NCBI GenBank assembly: GCA_903819975.1
Contig: CAIJFI010000004.1
Coordinates: 62,001 to 126,000, forward strand
Direction of reading: 5' to 3'
Length of the DNA: 64,000 bases
Origin: an uncultured Bacteroidota bacterium
Lineage (GTDB): Bacteria; Bacteroidota; Bacteroidia; Chitinophagales; Chitinophagaceae
Position 1 is the stretch's first letter, and every line of letters starts with the position of its first letter. The notes under the pieces are model-generated. The model was not told where the DNA came from, did no database searches, and saw only the letters and a list, made by a program, of their open reading frames with translations. Position numbers and translations under genes: made by a program. Shown here piece after piece: positions 53,369 through 62,517 of this stretch.

Positions 53369-55726
53369 ATGCAACAAGCGTATTTAAACGGACTCAACGA
53401 AAGACAAAAGGAAGCGGTTTTACATCTTAATGGACCCCTAATGATTATTGCCGGCGCAGGTAGCGGTAAAACCAAAGTATTAACTTCACGTATTGCACAT
53501 TTAATGTTTAGTGGTGTTGATTCATTTAATATTCTTGCATTAACATTTACAAACAAGGCTGCCGCCGAAATGAAAGAGCGTGTCGAAAAAGCGCTTGGAA
53601 ATACGGAAGCTAGAAACTTATATATTGGCACATTCCATAGCGTGTTTGCACGTATACTTCGTGCCGAGGCTGCTAAGATTGGATACCCTCAAAGCTTTAC
53701 TATCTATGATTCCGACGATTCTAAGTCGGTATTAAAGCAAGTAATCAATGACATGGGCTTGGACGACAAATTATACAAACCCAATATTGTATTGAATAGA
53801 ATATCTGGTGCCAAGAATGCATTAGTTGGACCAGCAGAATATGCAATGGATAATTTTTTAAAGCAGGAAGATGCTAGGTCAAACCGTCCACAGATTGCAG
53901 AAATTTATGCAAGCTATGTTGCACGTTGTTTTAAAAGTGGTGCAATGGATTTTGACGATTTACTTTACAAGATGCATGAGCTATTGCGTGACTTTCCTGA
54001 AGTTTTACATAAATACCAACACAAGTTTAAATACATATTAATTGATGAGTATCAGGATACCAATCCGGTACAGTATCAAATTGCAAAACTACTTGCAGCT
54101 GTTCACGAAAATTTGTGTGTAGTGGGTGACGATGCACAAAGTATTTATAGTTTCCGTGGTGCCACCATTGAAAATATTTTACAATTTCAAAAAGACTATG
54201 ACGATGTAAAGTTGGTAAAGTTGGAACAAAACTATCGTAGTAGTAAATCCATCATTGAAGTTGCTAATCATGTTATAAAAAATAATAAGGGACAAATTCC
54301 AAAAGAATTATGGACCGATAATGCCGAAGGTGATAAGATAAAATTGGTCCGCACTATGACCGACAACGAAGAAGGTAAATTTGTTGCAGACGCTATTCAA
54401 GAAAATAAATTAAGAAATCATTTTTACAACAAGGACTTCGCTATTTTATATCGTACCAATGCACAAAGTAGATCCTTTGAGGAAAGCCTAAGACGCATGG
54501 GTATAGCCTATAAGATATATGGTGGGCTTAGCTTCTATCAAAGAAAGGAGGTAAAAGATTTTATTGCATACCTGCGTTTAATTGCAAATCAAAAAGACGA
54601 AGAGGCTTTAAAAAGAATTATTAATTATCCTGTTAGGGGCATTGGAAAAACAACGGTTGAAAAATGTTTAGTGCTTGCTGGTGAAAATAATATTACCTTT
54701 TTTGAAGTATTAAAAAAAGCAAAGGGATTTGGATTTAAAGCGGGTACACTTACTGCTATCGAAGAGTTTGTTACCATGATTAAATATTTTCAAAATCAGT
54801 TGACAAAACATAACGCATCGGATGTTGCGGTACAAGTGGGTAAACATACAAATATTGTTAAGGAATTATTTAATGATAAAAGCACAGAGGGTTTAGCACG
54901 TTATGAAAACGTACAGGAATTATTAAACTCTATTAAAGAATGGACCGAAAGCCCTAGTAACGACGATGGTGAATTAGGAGATAAAAGTTTAGGCTCTTAC
55001 TTACAACAAATCACATTAATAACCGATGCAGATAATAGTACAGAAAACGAAGACACGGTAAAATTAATGACGGTACACGCTGCAAAAGGTTTGGAATTTG
55101 ATTGTGTATTTGTGGTAGGATTAGAGGAAACATTATTTCCTAGTGGAATGAGTATTAATACAAGGGAAGAATTAGAAGAAGAAAGAAGATTATTTTATGT
55201 AGCAGTAACAAGGGCAAAAAAGCATCTTTGGTTAAGCTATGCCAATTCAAGATATAGATTCGGGCAGTTGGTTCAAAACGATCCTAGTAGATTTATTGAC
55301 GAAATGCCGGAAGACCAGTTAGATAAGTCAAGTGCAGGTGGTGGCGCACGCAACCAAAGCAGTGGTTGGGGCAGTGCTTACGACCGCATGCATGGTGGAA
55401 ATAGTAAAGGTTGGCAGGATCAAAGACCTGGTAAACCAGCTGCATCTAAAACGAGCACAAGCAGTGCTGCACCAAGTAAGCCAAGCTATATGCCAGTAGT
55501 TCCACCTAGTACCTTAAATAAAAACCATATTCCTTCTGTAAACTTTGTTGCTGCAGACCCGTCGGCCCTTGAAGCGGGCATGAAAGTGGAGCATCAAAAG
55601 TTTGGATTTGGTGTTATTAAAGAAGTTGAGGGCTCGGCTCATAATCCAATAGCATTAATTCTGTTTGACACCAATGGTGAAAAGAAGATTATGCTTAATT
55701 ATGCCAAACTAAGCATCATTCCTTAG
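53369..55726 (+). CDS. UvrD/PcrA-type DNA helicase
   Basis: A 785-residue superfamily 1A helicase. Motifs in order: Q motif LNERQKEAV (9-17), Walker A AGAGSGKT (28-35), TFTNKAAAEMKER (Ia), DEYQDTNPVQ (II), VGDDAQSIYSFRGA (III), LEQNYRSS (IV), VKLMTVHAAKGLEFDCVFV (V) and EERRLFYVAVTRAKKHLWL (VI). UvrD/PcrA unwinds DNA 3'-5' in repair and in conflicts with transcription. After the core comes a Ser/Gly/Lys-rich linker (about 655-720) and a small C-terminal Tudor-like domain (VEHQKFGFGVIKEVEG), as in PcrA where it binds RNA polymerase. PcrA and UvrD cannot be told apart here. Confidence 0.94.
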   Translation: MQQAYLNGLNERQKEAVLHLNGPLMIIAGAGSGKTKVLTSRIAHLMFSGVDSFNILALTFTNKAAAEMKERVEKALGNTEARNLYIGTFHSVFARILRAEAAKIGYPQSFTIYDSDDSKSVLKQVINDMGLDDKLYKPNIVLNRISGAKNALVGPAEYAMDNFLKQEDARSNRPQIAEIYASYVARCFKSGAMDFDDLLYKMHELLRDFPEVLHKYQHKFKYILIDEYQDTNPVQYQIAKLLAAVHENLCVVGDDAQSIYSFRGATIENILQFQKDYDDVKLVKLEQNYRSSKSIIEVANHVIKNNKGQIPKELWTDNAEGDKIKLVRTMTDNEEGKFVADAIQENKLRNHFYNKDFAILYRTNAQSRSFEESLRRMGIAYKIYGGLSFYQRKEVKDFIAYLRLIANQKDEEALKRIINYPVRGIGKTTVEKCLVLAGENNITFFEVLKKAKGFGFKAGTLTAIEEFVTMIKYFQNQLTKHNASDVAVQVGKHTNIVKELFNDKSTEGLARYENVQELLNSIKEWTESPSNDDGELGDKSLGSYLQQITLITDADNSTENEDTVKLMTVHAAKGLEFDCVFVVGLEETLFPSGMSINTREELEEERRLFYVAVTRAKKHLWLSYANSRYRFGQLVQNDPSRFIDEMPEDQLDKSSAGGGARNQSSGWGSAYDRMHGGNSKGWQDQRPGKPAASKTSTSSAAPSKPSYMPVVPPSTLNKNHIPSVNFVAADPSALEAGMKVEHQKFGFGVIKEVEGSAHNPIALILFDTNGEKKIMLNYAKLSIIP

Positions 55727-55820
55727 TAAAAAGCGACGCTAAGCAACCTGTCCCTTTTTCGATATCGGAAAAATAAAGAGAACTTAAGCTGGCATAGCAA
55801 TAAGGCCTATCTATTTTGAT

Positions 55821-55828
55821 TATTTTTG
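55821..55828 (+). promoter_or_regulatory. TAnnTTTG promoter box for the NifU-family gene
   Basis: TATTTTTG, perfect consensus, 24 nt before the ATG at 55853; it overlaps the TTG of the longer frame and so supports the shorter start. Confidence 0.6.
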
Positions 55829-55852
55829 TACTCAAGTAATAAAAGCTATTTT

Positions 55853-56452
55853 ATGATCACAACAGGAAACACAATTGTAAGCATCTATACAGAAATGACT
55901 CCAAACCCAGAAACTATGAAGTTTGTTGCCAACAAACTTTTATATCCTGGAAAAAGTATTGATGTTGCCGAAGAAAGCTTAGCGGGTCCTTCTCCTTTAG
56001 CAAAAGAATTATTTAGTTTTCCTTTTATCAAAAGTGTTTTTATAGCAAGTAATTTTATTACACTTACTAAAAGCGCAGACACCGATGATTGGCAGGATGT
56101 AATTCCTACTATCAAAACATTCTTAAAAGAATATTTAGAAGCTGGTGGAATGGTAGTAAACGAAGAGGAAGTTGCTAAAATAAAACAAGAAGCAACCAAC
56201 ACCGTGCATGCAGATGATGATGATGTAGTAAAGCGTGTTAAAGAATTATTAGAGAACTATGTAAAGCCTGCTGTTGAAATGGATGGCGGTGCTATTCAAT
56301 TTAAAAGTTATAACGACGGTATTGTAAACCTTATGTTACAAGGATCTTGTAGCGGTTGCCCTTCAAGCATGGTGACTCTAAAAGCAGGAATCGAAGGTAT
56401 GATGAAGCGGATGATACCTGAGGTTAAAGAAGTTGTCGCAGAAGCGGAGTAG
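55853..56452 (+). CDS. NifU/Nfu-family iron-sulphur scaffold protein
   Basis: A 199-residue protein with an Nfu N-terminal domain (about 12-95, TEMTPNPETMKFVANKLLYPG) and a NifU-like C-terminal domain (about 120-195) with the cluster motif GSCSGCPSS. Such proteins hold and pass on [4Fe-4S] clusters. The frame is open from a TTG at 55826, but that codon lies in the promoter box, so the ATG at 55853 is chosen. Monocistronic. Confidence 0.92.
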   Translation: MITTGNTIVSIYTEMTPNPETMKFVANKLLYPGKSIDVAEESLAGPSPLAKELFSFPFIKSVFIASNFITLTKSADTDDWQDVIPTIKTFLKEYLEAGGMVVNEEEVAKIKQEATNTVHADDDDVVKRVKELLENYVKPAVEMDGGAIQFKSYNDGIVNLMLQGSCSGCPSSMVTLKAGIEGMMKRMIPEVKEVVAEAE

Positions 56453-56633
56453 GATTTATATATTTTCTTATTTTTTAAATAAAAGAAAATAATATAAAAT
56501 CCCTCTTATGATTTTTACTACTTAACCTTATCGTTCATAAATTTTTTCAAAATTTTGAACATCTATATTTACGAACTGCTTGCGCTAGTTTATTAAAATT
56601 CTATAAAGGATTAAAGATGGGATAGAAATACGT

Positions 56634-56665
56634 AAAAGGCCTCACAGTAATGCGAGGCCTTTTTA
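56634..56665. terminator. Bidirectional terminator before the RND operon end
   Basis: AAAAGGCCTC (56634-56643) and GAGGCCTTTT (56654-56663) pair perfectly around a 10-nt loop, between convergent genes. The rest of the 235-bp gap (56453-56687) holds only A/T-rich sequence and a short palindrome, TTCAAAATTTTGAA, at 56546-56559. Confidence 0.9.
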
Positions 56666-56687
56666 TTTAATATTTAAATTTAACTAA

Positions 56688-58127
56688 TTACCAACCTCCT
56701 CCTAAAGCCTTATAAATATTTGTAAGTGCTTGCAATTTTTGTTTTTTAACATCTATTAGTTCAAGCTGTGTATTTAAAGCTTCTTTTTGAGCGATCATCA
56801 CTTCTAGATAATTGGCTTTACCATATTTAAACAAATCATTGGAAACATCAACTGCTTCAGTTAAAGCAATTGCCTCTTTAAGTTTTAAATCATGTGCTTT
56901 GGTTAAATTTTCTAAATTAGAAAGTTGATTGCTCACATCTATAAAACCATTAAAAATGCTTCTCTGATAGGTATACATTGCCTCAATCTGTAATGCATTG
57001 ACGTTAGCGAAAGCAGCTTTTATTGCAGACTTGTTTACAATTGGACCCGTTATATCGCTAGCCATAGAGTACATTATTGACTCCGGTGTTCTAAGTAAAT
57101 ACGATGGTTTAAATGCACTAAATCCAAACGTTGATCCAATATTTAATGAAGGATAAAATTCAGCCCTTGCGGCTATGATATCAAAATTAGATGCTTGTAA
57201 TTCTAGTTCCGCTTGTTTTATATCAGGTCTATTTATTAATAATTGTGAGGGTACACCTGCTTTAATTATAGAGGGAGTTGTTTGCAAAATATTTTTGGTG
57301 TCTACTGTTATTTTTTGGGGATACCTTCCTAATAATAAATTTATTTTATTTTCCGTTTCTACAATATTTTGTAAAATATTAAATTCTAAATTCTGAGTAT
57401 TATATAACTGTGCTTCAAATTGTTTTACCGCCAAAGAGGTTACTACTCCCGCTTCTTTTTGCACTTTTACAATTTCTAATTCATTGCTTTGTAATTCAAT
57501 GGACTTTCTAACGATTTCTAATTGATTCGTTTGTGCCAATAATTCGTAATAGTTAAATGCTATTTCGGCAATCAAATTAGTAATCACTAAATTTTTTCCG
57601 GCTTCAGTGCTTAAGTATCTTAAATAGGCTGCCTGTTTTTCGTTTTTTAATTTACCCCATATATCTGCTTCCCAACTAGCTTGAAAGCCAAAATTAATGG
57701 AAGGAAGTAGTTCTGGTACTGTATTGCCTGGAGTAATATCAGCACTTGCATCTCCTGCTCCTTGTGATGTATATCTTCCTACTTTTTCTACCGCTAAATT
57801 AACTCCTCCATTTATAGTAGGAACAAATTTACCATTTGCAAGTTTTACTTTATTTTTTGCAATTTCAATTTCTTGTAATGTCGTTAAAACATCTAGGTTT
57901 TGTATTAATGCCGTGTCTATAAGTGCAATCAATTGTTGATCTGTAAAAAATTGATTCCATTTAATTTTTACAATATTCGCACTATCTACTATAGATAGAT
58001 TTTTATACCCATTTGGAATCGTTTTTAATTCTGGTGCTGGTAGCATGCTTGGTACTTTACAAGCATTAACACTAATAAATAATATAACAATTAAGAGATA
58101 TTTATAAATAGTAGTGTGCTTAATCAT
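56688..58127 (-). CDS. RND efflux outer membrane factor, NodT/OprM family
   Basis: A 479-residue lipoprotein (VNAC lipobox near residue 20, then KVPSMLPAPELK). The body has two TolC-type repeats with the RPDIKQAELELQASNFDIIAARAEFYPSLNI stretch that marks the NodT/OprM group. It forms the outer-membrane duct for the pump encoded just upstream. The frame is open to 58193, but the ATG at 58127 starts a proper lipoprotein signal and overlaps the pump stop by 8 bp (ATGATTAA), a typical coupled arrangement. Confidence 0.94.
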   Translation of the reverse strand: MIKHTTIYKYLLIVILFISVNACKVPSMLPAPELKTIPNGYKNLSIVDSANIVKIKWNQFFTDQQLIALIDTALIQNLDVLTTLQEIEIAKNKVKLANGKFVPTINGGVNLAVEKVGRYTSQGAGDASADITPGNTVPELLPSINFGFQASWEADIWGKLKNEKQAAYLRYLSTEAGKNLVITNLIAEIAFNYYELLAQTNQLEIVRKSIELQSNELEIVKVQKEAGVVTSLAVKQFEAQLYNTQNLEFNILQNIVETENKINLLLGRYPQKITVDTKNILQTTPSIIKAGVPSQLLINRPDIKQAELELQASNFDIIAARAEFYPSLNIGSTFGFSAFKPSYLLRTPESIMYSMASDITGPIVNKSAIKAAFANVNALQIEAMYTYQRSIFNGFIDVSNQLSNLENLTKAHDLKLKEAIALTEAVDVSNDLFKYGKANYLEVMIAQKEALNTQLELIDVKKQKLQALTNIYKALGGGW

Positions 58128-61100
58128 GTTCGGTGTCATAAATATTATTAATGTTATCCTTTGTATTCTTTTTTGGTGTTTTTGCAAATACATAATAAAG
58201 TCCTGGTACCACTATTACACCAAATAGGGTTCCAAATATCATTCCTCCCGCAGTAGCTGCTCCAATGGTTCTATTTCCCAAAGCCCCAGGTCCAGAAGCG
58301 ATCATTAGTGGAATTAAACCGGCAATAAACGCAAAGGATGTCATTAAAATTGGGCGCAACCTTGCTGCAGCACCTTCTTTAGCGGCATCTAATTTAGAAG
58401 CACCTGCTTTTTGTCTTTGTACGGCAAACTCGATAATCAAAACTGCATTTTTACCCAAAATACCAATTAACATCACCATAGCAATTTGAGCATAAATATT
58501 GTTTTCAAGTCCTAATATTTTTAATAAGAAAAAGGCGCCAAATATACCTGTTGGTAAAGATAGAATAACAGGAAGGGGTAAAATAAAACTATCATATTGT
58601 GCAGATAAAACCAAGTAAACGAATATCAAGGAAATAATAAAAATGTACAAGGTTTGATTTCCCTTGTCTACCTCGTCAATAGAAATTCCTGCCCAGTCAA
58701 TTCCGAATCCCTTAGGTAATTTGGTTTTTGCCACTTCTTTAATGGCATCAATTGCTTCACCACTACTATAACCTGTTGCTGGAGATCCACTTAATTCAGA
58801 AGAATTAAACATATTGTGTCTTGTAATCTCGTCTAAACCATAAACTTTTTCAATTTTCATGAATGCCGAAAACGGAACCATCTCATCTCTTACGTTTTTA
58901 ACATACAAATTAAGAATGTCTTCAGGTTTTGAACGATACTGAGGAGATGCCTGTACCATAACTTTATATTGTCTATCAAATTTTATAAAGTTGGTTGAAT
59001 AATTACTTCCAATTAATGTGGAAAGCGTATTCATGGCATTATCAATAGTTACTCCTTTTTGTTGCGCTTTTTCATTGTCCACATTTAAGATATACTGCGG
59101 AAAGCTTGCATTATAAAATCCAAATACAGAACTTAACTCAGGTCGCTTATTTAAATCATCAACAAATTGCTTGTTGACCTGTTCCATTTTTTTATAATCG
59201 CCAGAACCCGCCTTATCCAACAAACGCAATTCAAAACCTCCAGCAGCACCATAACCTGGAACGGCCGGTGGAGCAAAAAATTCAATAAGGGCTCCTTTAA
59301 TGTTTTTTGTTTTTTCTTCCATTTGCTGCATTACCTCAAACATGGAATGTTTTCTGTCTTTCCAGTCTTTTAAATTAATTAAAGCAGTTCCAGAATTGGC
59401 ACCTGTACCTTCTGTTAAAATTTCAAAACCAGCCGTAGTAGAAACAGATTGAACGTCTTCCATTTTATTGGCTACTTTTTGTATTTGTCCCAGCACTTCA
59501 TCGGTTCTTTCCAAAGTAGATCCAGCGGGTGTAGAGATCAAACAATAAAAAACACCTTGATCCTCATTGGGAATAAATCCAGTTGGAACACTACTACTCA
59601 ATGCCCAAGTACCAAAACAAAAGCCAATCAAAATAATAAAAGTGATTGCTCTTCTATTTACAATAAGGTCAATTAATTTTTTATACTTGCCCTGTGTATT
59701 TTTAAACCAATTATTGAATGAAACAATAATTTTATTAACTATGTTTTGTTTTTTCGGAACACTGTGCGTATTTTTTAATAAAAGCACACAAAGAGATGGT
59801 GTAAAAGTAAGGGCAACTACTCCTGATAAAATTATAGAAGTAGCCATGGTTACCGAAAACTGTCGATAGAAAATACCTACTGGTCCAGACATGAATGCAG
59901 CTGGAATAAATACCGCTGCCATTACAAGTGTGATAGCAATTATAGCACCACTAATTTCGCTCATAGCAAGGATAGTGGCCGCTTTAGGGTCTAAATTAAG
60001 TTCCTCCATTTTTGCATGCACGGCTTCAACGACAACAATGGCATCATCAACTACAATACCAATAGCTAAAACTAATGCAAATAAAGTAATTAGGTTTAAG
60101 GTAATACCAAAAAACTGCATAAATAAAAATGTACCTATTAAAGAAATGGGCACCGCTATGGCTGGAATAAGGGTAGATCTCCAATCGCCTAAAAATAAAA
60201 AAACTACAAAACCAACCAATATAAATGCTTCTATTAAAGTATGAATTACTTTTTCTATAGATGCATCTAAAAACTTTGATACATCATAGCTTAATTCATA
60301 ATCCATTCCTTTTGGAAATGAAGTTTGTTTAATCTCTTCTAATTTGGTTTTAATATTTTGGATTACTTCTCTTGCATTACTTCCATAAGATTGTTTAATC
60401 ATAATGGCCGCCGCCGGCTTGCCATTCATTTTTGAATACAAGTCATAATAAGAACTTCCAAACTCTACGTCTGCGACATCTTTAATTTTTATTACTTGTC
60501 CACTTGTATTTGATCTTAATATTATATTTTCATACCCCTCTTTGGAATTAAATCTACCTGGATATTTTAATACATATTGAAAAGTTTGTGCTTGTTTTCC
60601 CGAGCTTTCTCCTGTTTTACCTGGAGCTGCTTCCAAATTTTGTTCATCAATGGCTTGTAATACTTCATCTGCTGAAATCTTATAAGCAACCATCCTGTCT
60701 GGCTTTAACCAAACGCGCATTGCATATTCTCTGTTACCCAAAATATCTGCAAACCCAACTCCATCAATTTTTTTAATTTCAGAGAGTAAATTAATATCTG
60801 CATAATTATATAGGAAGTTAACATCTAAGTTGCTATCCTTACTTGTTAAGTTCACATACATTAACATATTTGACTCTTCTCTAGAAATTTTAATACCCTC
60901 TTTAATTACTTGAGGCGGTAGCTTATTGTTAACAGCTGCTACTCTGTTTTGTACATTTACAGATGCTATATTAGGATCAGTCCCCAATTTAAATACTACT
61001 GTTATGGAACAAGCTCCGTCGTTACCTGCATCTGAAGCAATATATTTTACTCCAGGTACACCATTTAATGCTCTTTCTAATGGAATTACAACAGCCTTAA

Positions 61101-61272
61101 TCATTAACTCAGCATTCGCACCTGGATACTCTGCTACTATATTTACTTTGGGCGGAGAAATAGATGGAAACTGGGTAACCGGTAATTGTATTAATGACAA
61201 AAGGCCCAATAAAACAATTACGATTGAAATTACAATTGAAAAAACGGGTCTACTAATTAATTTTTTAATCAT
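58120..61272 (-). CDS. RND efflux pump, AcrB/HAE1 family
   Basis: A 1050-residue inner-membrane transporter with 12 predicted membrane segments and two large periplasmic loops. Family features: N-terminal FISRPVFSIVISIVIVLLG-like helix, GVVVDDAIVVVEA in TM4 with the paired Asp residues used for proton relay, the ITRHNMFNSSELSGSPATGYSSGEA region, and GKNAVLIIEFA in TM10 with its Lys. HAE1 pumps export hydrophobic drugs, bile salts or dyes. It lies 10 bp after the adaptor gene. No regulator gene is adjacent. Confidence 0.95.
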   Translation of the reverse strand: MIKKLISRPVFSIVISIVIVLLGLLSLIQLPVTQFPSISPPKVNIVAEYPGANAELMIKAVVIPLERALNGVPGVKYIASDAGNDGACSITVVFKLGTDPNIASVNVQNRVAAVNNKLPPQVIKEGIKISREESNMLMYVNLTSKDSNLDVNFLYNYADINLLSEIKKIDGVGFADILGNREYAMRVWLKPDRMVAYKISADEVLQAIDEQNLEAAPGKTGESSGKQAQTFQYVLKYPGRFNSKEGYENIILRSNTSGQVIKIKDVADVEFGSSYYDLYSKMNGKPAAAIMIKQSYGSNAREVIQNIKTKLEEIKQTSFPKGMDYELSYDVSKFLDASIEKVIHTLIEAFILVGFVVFLFLGDWRSTLIPAIAVPISLIGTFLFMQFFGITLNLITLFALVLAIGIVVDDAIVVVEAVHAKMEELNLDPKAATILAMSEISGAIIAITLVMAAVFIPAAFMSGPVGIFYRQFSVTMATSIILSGVVALTFTPSLCVLLLKNTHSVPKKQNIVNKIIVSFNNWFKNTQGKYKKLIDLIVNRRAITFIILIGFCFGTWALSSSVPTGFIPNEDQGVFYCLISTPAGSTLERTDEVLGQIQKVANKMEDVQSVSTTAGFEILTEGTGANSGTALINLKDWKDRKHSMFEVMQQMEEKTKNIKGALIEFFAPPAVPGYGAAGGFELRLLDKAGSGDYKKMEQVNKQFVDDLNKRPELSSVFGFYNASFPQYILNVDNEKAQQKGVTIDNAMNTLSTLIGSNYSTNFIKFDRQYKVMVQASPQYRSKPEDILNLYVKNVRDEMVPFSAFMKIEKVYGLDEITRHNMFNSSELSGSPATGYSSGEAIDAIKEVAKTKLPKGFGIDWAGISIDEVDKGNQTLYIFIISLIFVYLVLSAQYDSFILPLPVILSLPTGIFGAFFLLKILGLENNIYAQIAMVMLIGILGKNAVLIIEFAVQRQKAGASKLDAAKEGAAARLRPILMTSFAFIAGLIPLMIASGPGALGNRTIGAATAGGMIFGTLFGVIVVPGLYYVFAKTPKKNTKDNINNIYDTEHD

Positions 61273-61282
61273 TATCTCTTGC

Positions 61283-62353
61283 TTATTTTATGGACACTGC
61301 AGTTTTTGCTGGTATCAATGTAGTTTCAACTTTATCTTCTTCTTTTAAACTTTGAATTCCTTCTACGATAAATACATCTTCTTCTGAAAGTCCAGACTCG
61401 ATTACAAATAGATTATTTAAACGTTGTTTGATTTTTATGTTCCTTAATTTAATAATATTGTTTTTATCAACTACATATACATATACTTTATCTTGAAGTT
61501 CAAATGTTGCTTTTTGTGGAATAATCATTGCATGTTTTAAATCAACATACATTTGTACTCTTCCGGTCTCGCCGTGTTTTAACAAAGCATCTGGATTAGG
61601 GAAAATTGCTCTAAACGCAATGCTACCAGTGTTTATATCAAATTCACCTTGAATGGTTTCAATTTTTCCTTTATACTTGTGCGCTTGGCCATTTGCCAAC
61701 AATAAAGAAACTATATTGTTTTTTTCTTTGCTATTTCTTGTTTTATAATCTAAATATTCACTTTCGGAAACATTAAAATACGCATACATTTTTTTATTAT
61801 TAGACAGAGTAGTTAACAAAGTACCTTCGTCAATTAAACTACCTTGTTTGAATTTTAATCTGTCAATCAAACCCTCAAAAGGTGCTGTTACTTTGGTATA
61901 AGAAACATACATTGCGGCAAGAGATTCATCTGCTTTTGTTTGTTCCAATTTTGCAAGTGATAAGGCAAGCTCTGATTTAGAAATAATATTTTTGTCTGAT
62001 AAATTTTTTGCATTTTGCGCATCTAACTCTGCTTTTTTAACCTCTGCCTTTGCCTTAATCAATTCTGCTTCATATTCTTTTGGACGAATAGTAAATAATA
62101 CCTGGCCTGATTTTACAAGTTGTCCTTCGTCTACATTGATAGACTCAATAAAACCTTTCACCTTTGCTCTAATTTCAATATTTTGTATAGACTGTATTTC
62201 CGCAACATATTCCTTCGTAAAAGCGGTATCAATAATTAAAGGGGATGTAGCTGTATATTTGCCAATCTCTTTTTTGGTCTCTTTTTTTGAATTACATGAC
62301 ATTCCCATTAGAGAAAACACGATTATCACAATAAAAAATTTTGTGCTCTTCAT
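61283..62353 (-). CDS. RND efflux periplasmic adaptor (membrane fusion protein)
   Basis: A 356-residue lipoprotein (MGMSC lipobox). It has the usual adaptor order: barrel-sandwich half (IRAKVKGFIESINVDEGQLVKSGQVLFTI), helical hairpin (about 95-150), second lipoyl half (SYTKVTAPFEGLIDRLKFKQGSLIDEG) and beta barrel. It links the AcrB-like pump to the outer-membrane factor. A TTG start 9 bp upstream (62362) is possible, but the ATG at 62353 is chosen. A promoter box lies 31 nt upstream, so this is the first gene of the three-gene operon. Confidence 0.94.
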   Translation of the reverse strand: MKSTKFFIVIIVFSLMGMSCNSKKETKKEIGKYTATSPLIIDTAFTKEYVAEIQSIQNIEIRAKVKGFIESINVDEGQLVKSGQVLFTIRPKEYEAELIKAKAEVKKAELDAQNAKNLSDKNIISKSELALSLAKLEQTKADESLAAMYVSYTKVTAPFEGLIDRLKFKQGSLIDEGTLLTTLSNNKKMYAYFNVSESEYLDYKTRNSKEKNNIVSLLLANGQAHKYKGKIETIQGEFDINTGSIAFRAIFPNPDALLKHGETGRVQMYVDLKHAMIIPQKATFELQDKVYVYVVDKNNIIKLRNIKIKQRLNNLFVIESGLSEEDVFIVEGIQSLKEEDKVETTLIPAKTAVSIK

Positions 62354-62384
62354 AACAATCAATAATTATATTAAATAGTAGGCG

Positions 62385-62392
62385 CAAATATA
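62385..62392 (-). promoter_or_regulatory. TAnnTTTG promoter box for the RND operon
   Basis: TATATTTG on the minus strand, 31 nt upstream of the adaptor ATG. No operator palindrome is obvious beside it. Confidence 0.5.
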
Positions 62393-62517
62393 GACTCAAG
62401 GCATCTATATAAAAGTTAAATTCCCTTAATTATAGCTTAAGAAATGTTAGGGAAAATGAATTTTCCTAATTAGTAAATACTAAAGCTTGCTGTAACTTTA
62501 AGTGTGTTTGGAAAAGC

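Noticed and set aside
55727-55820. TTTTTC-GATATCG-GAAAAA hairpin after the UvrD/PcrA gene as a terminator
   Set aside because: The stem is A/T-rich and short and no T-tract follows it on the plus strand.
59891-60244. 117-codon plus-strand frame inside the RND pump gene
   Set aside because: Antisense shadow of a well-supported gene; its Ala/Ile/Thr-rich composition mirrors the membrane segments on the other strand.
48766-62392. Possible mobile element or genomic island in the right half
   Set aside because: No integrase, transposase, tRNA boundary or flanking repeat was seen, and base composition and promoter style match the rest of the window.
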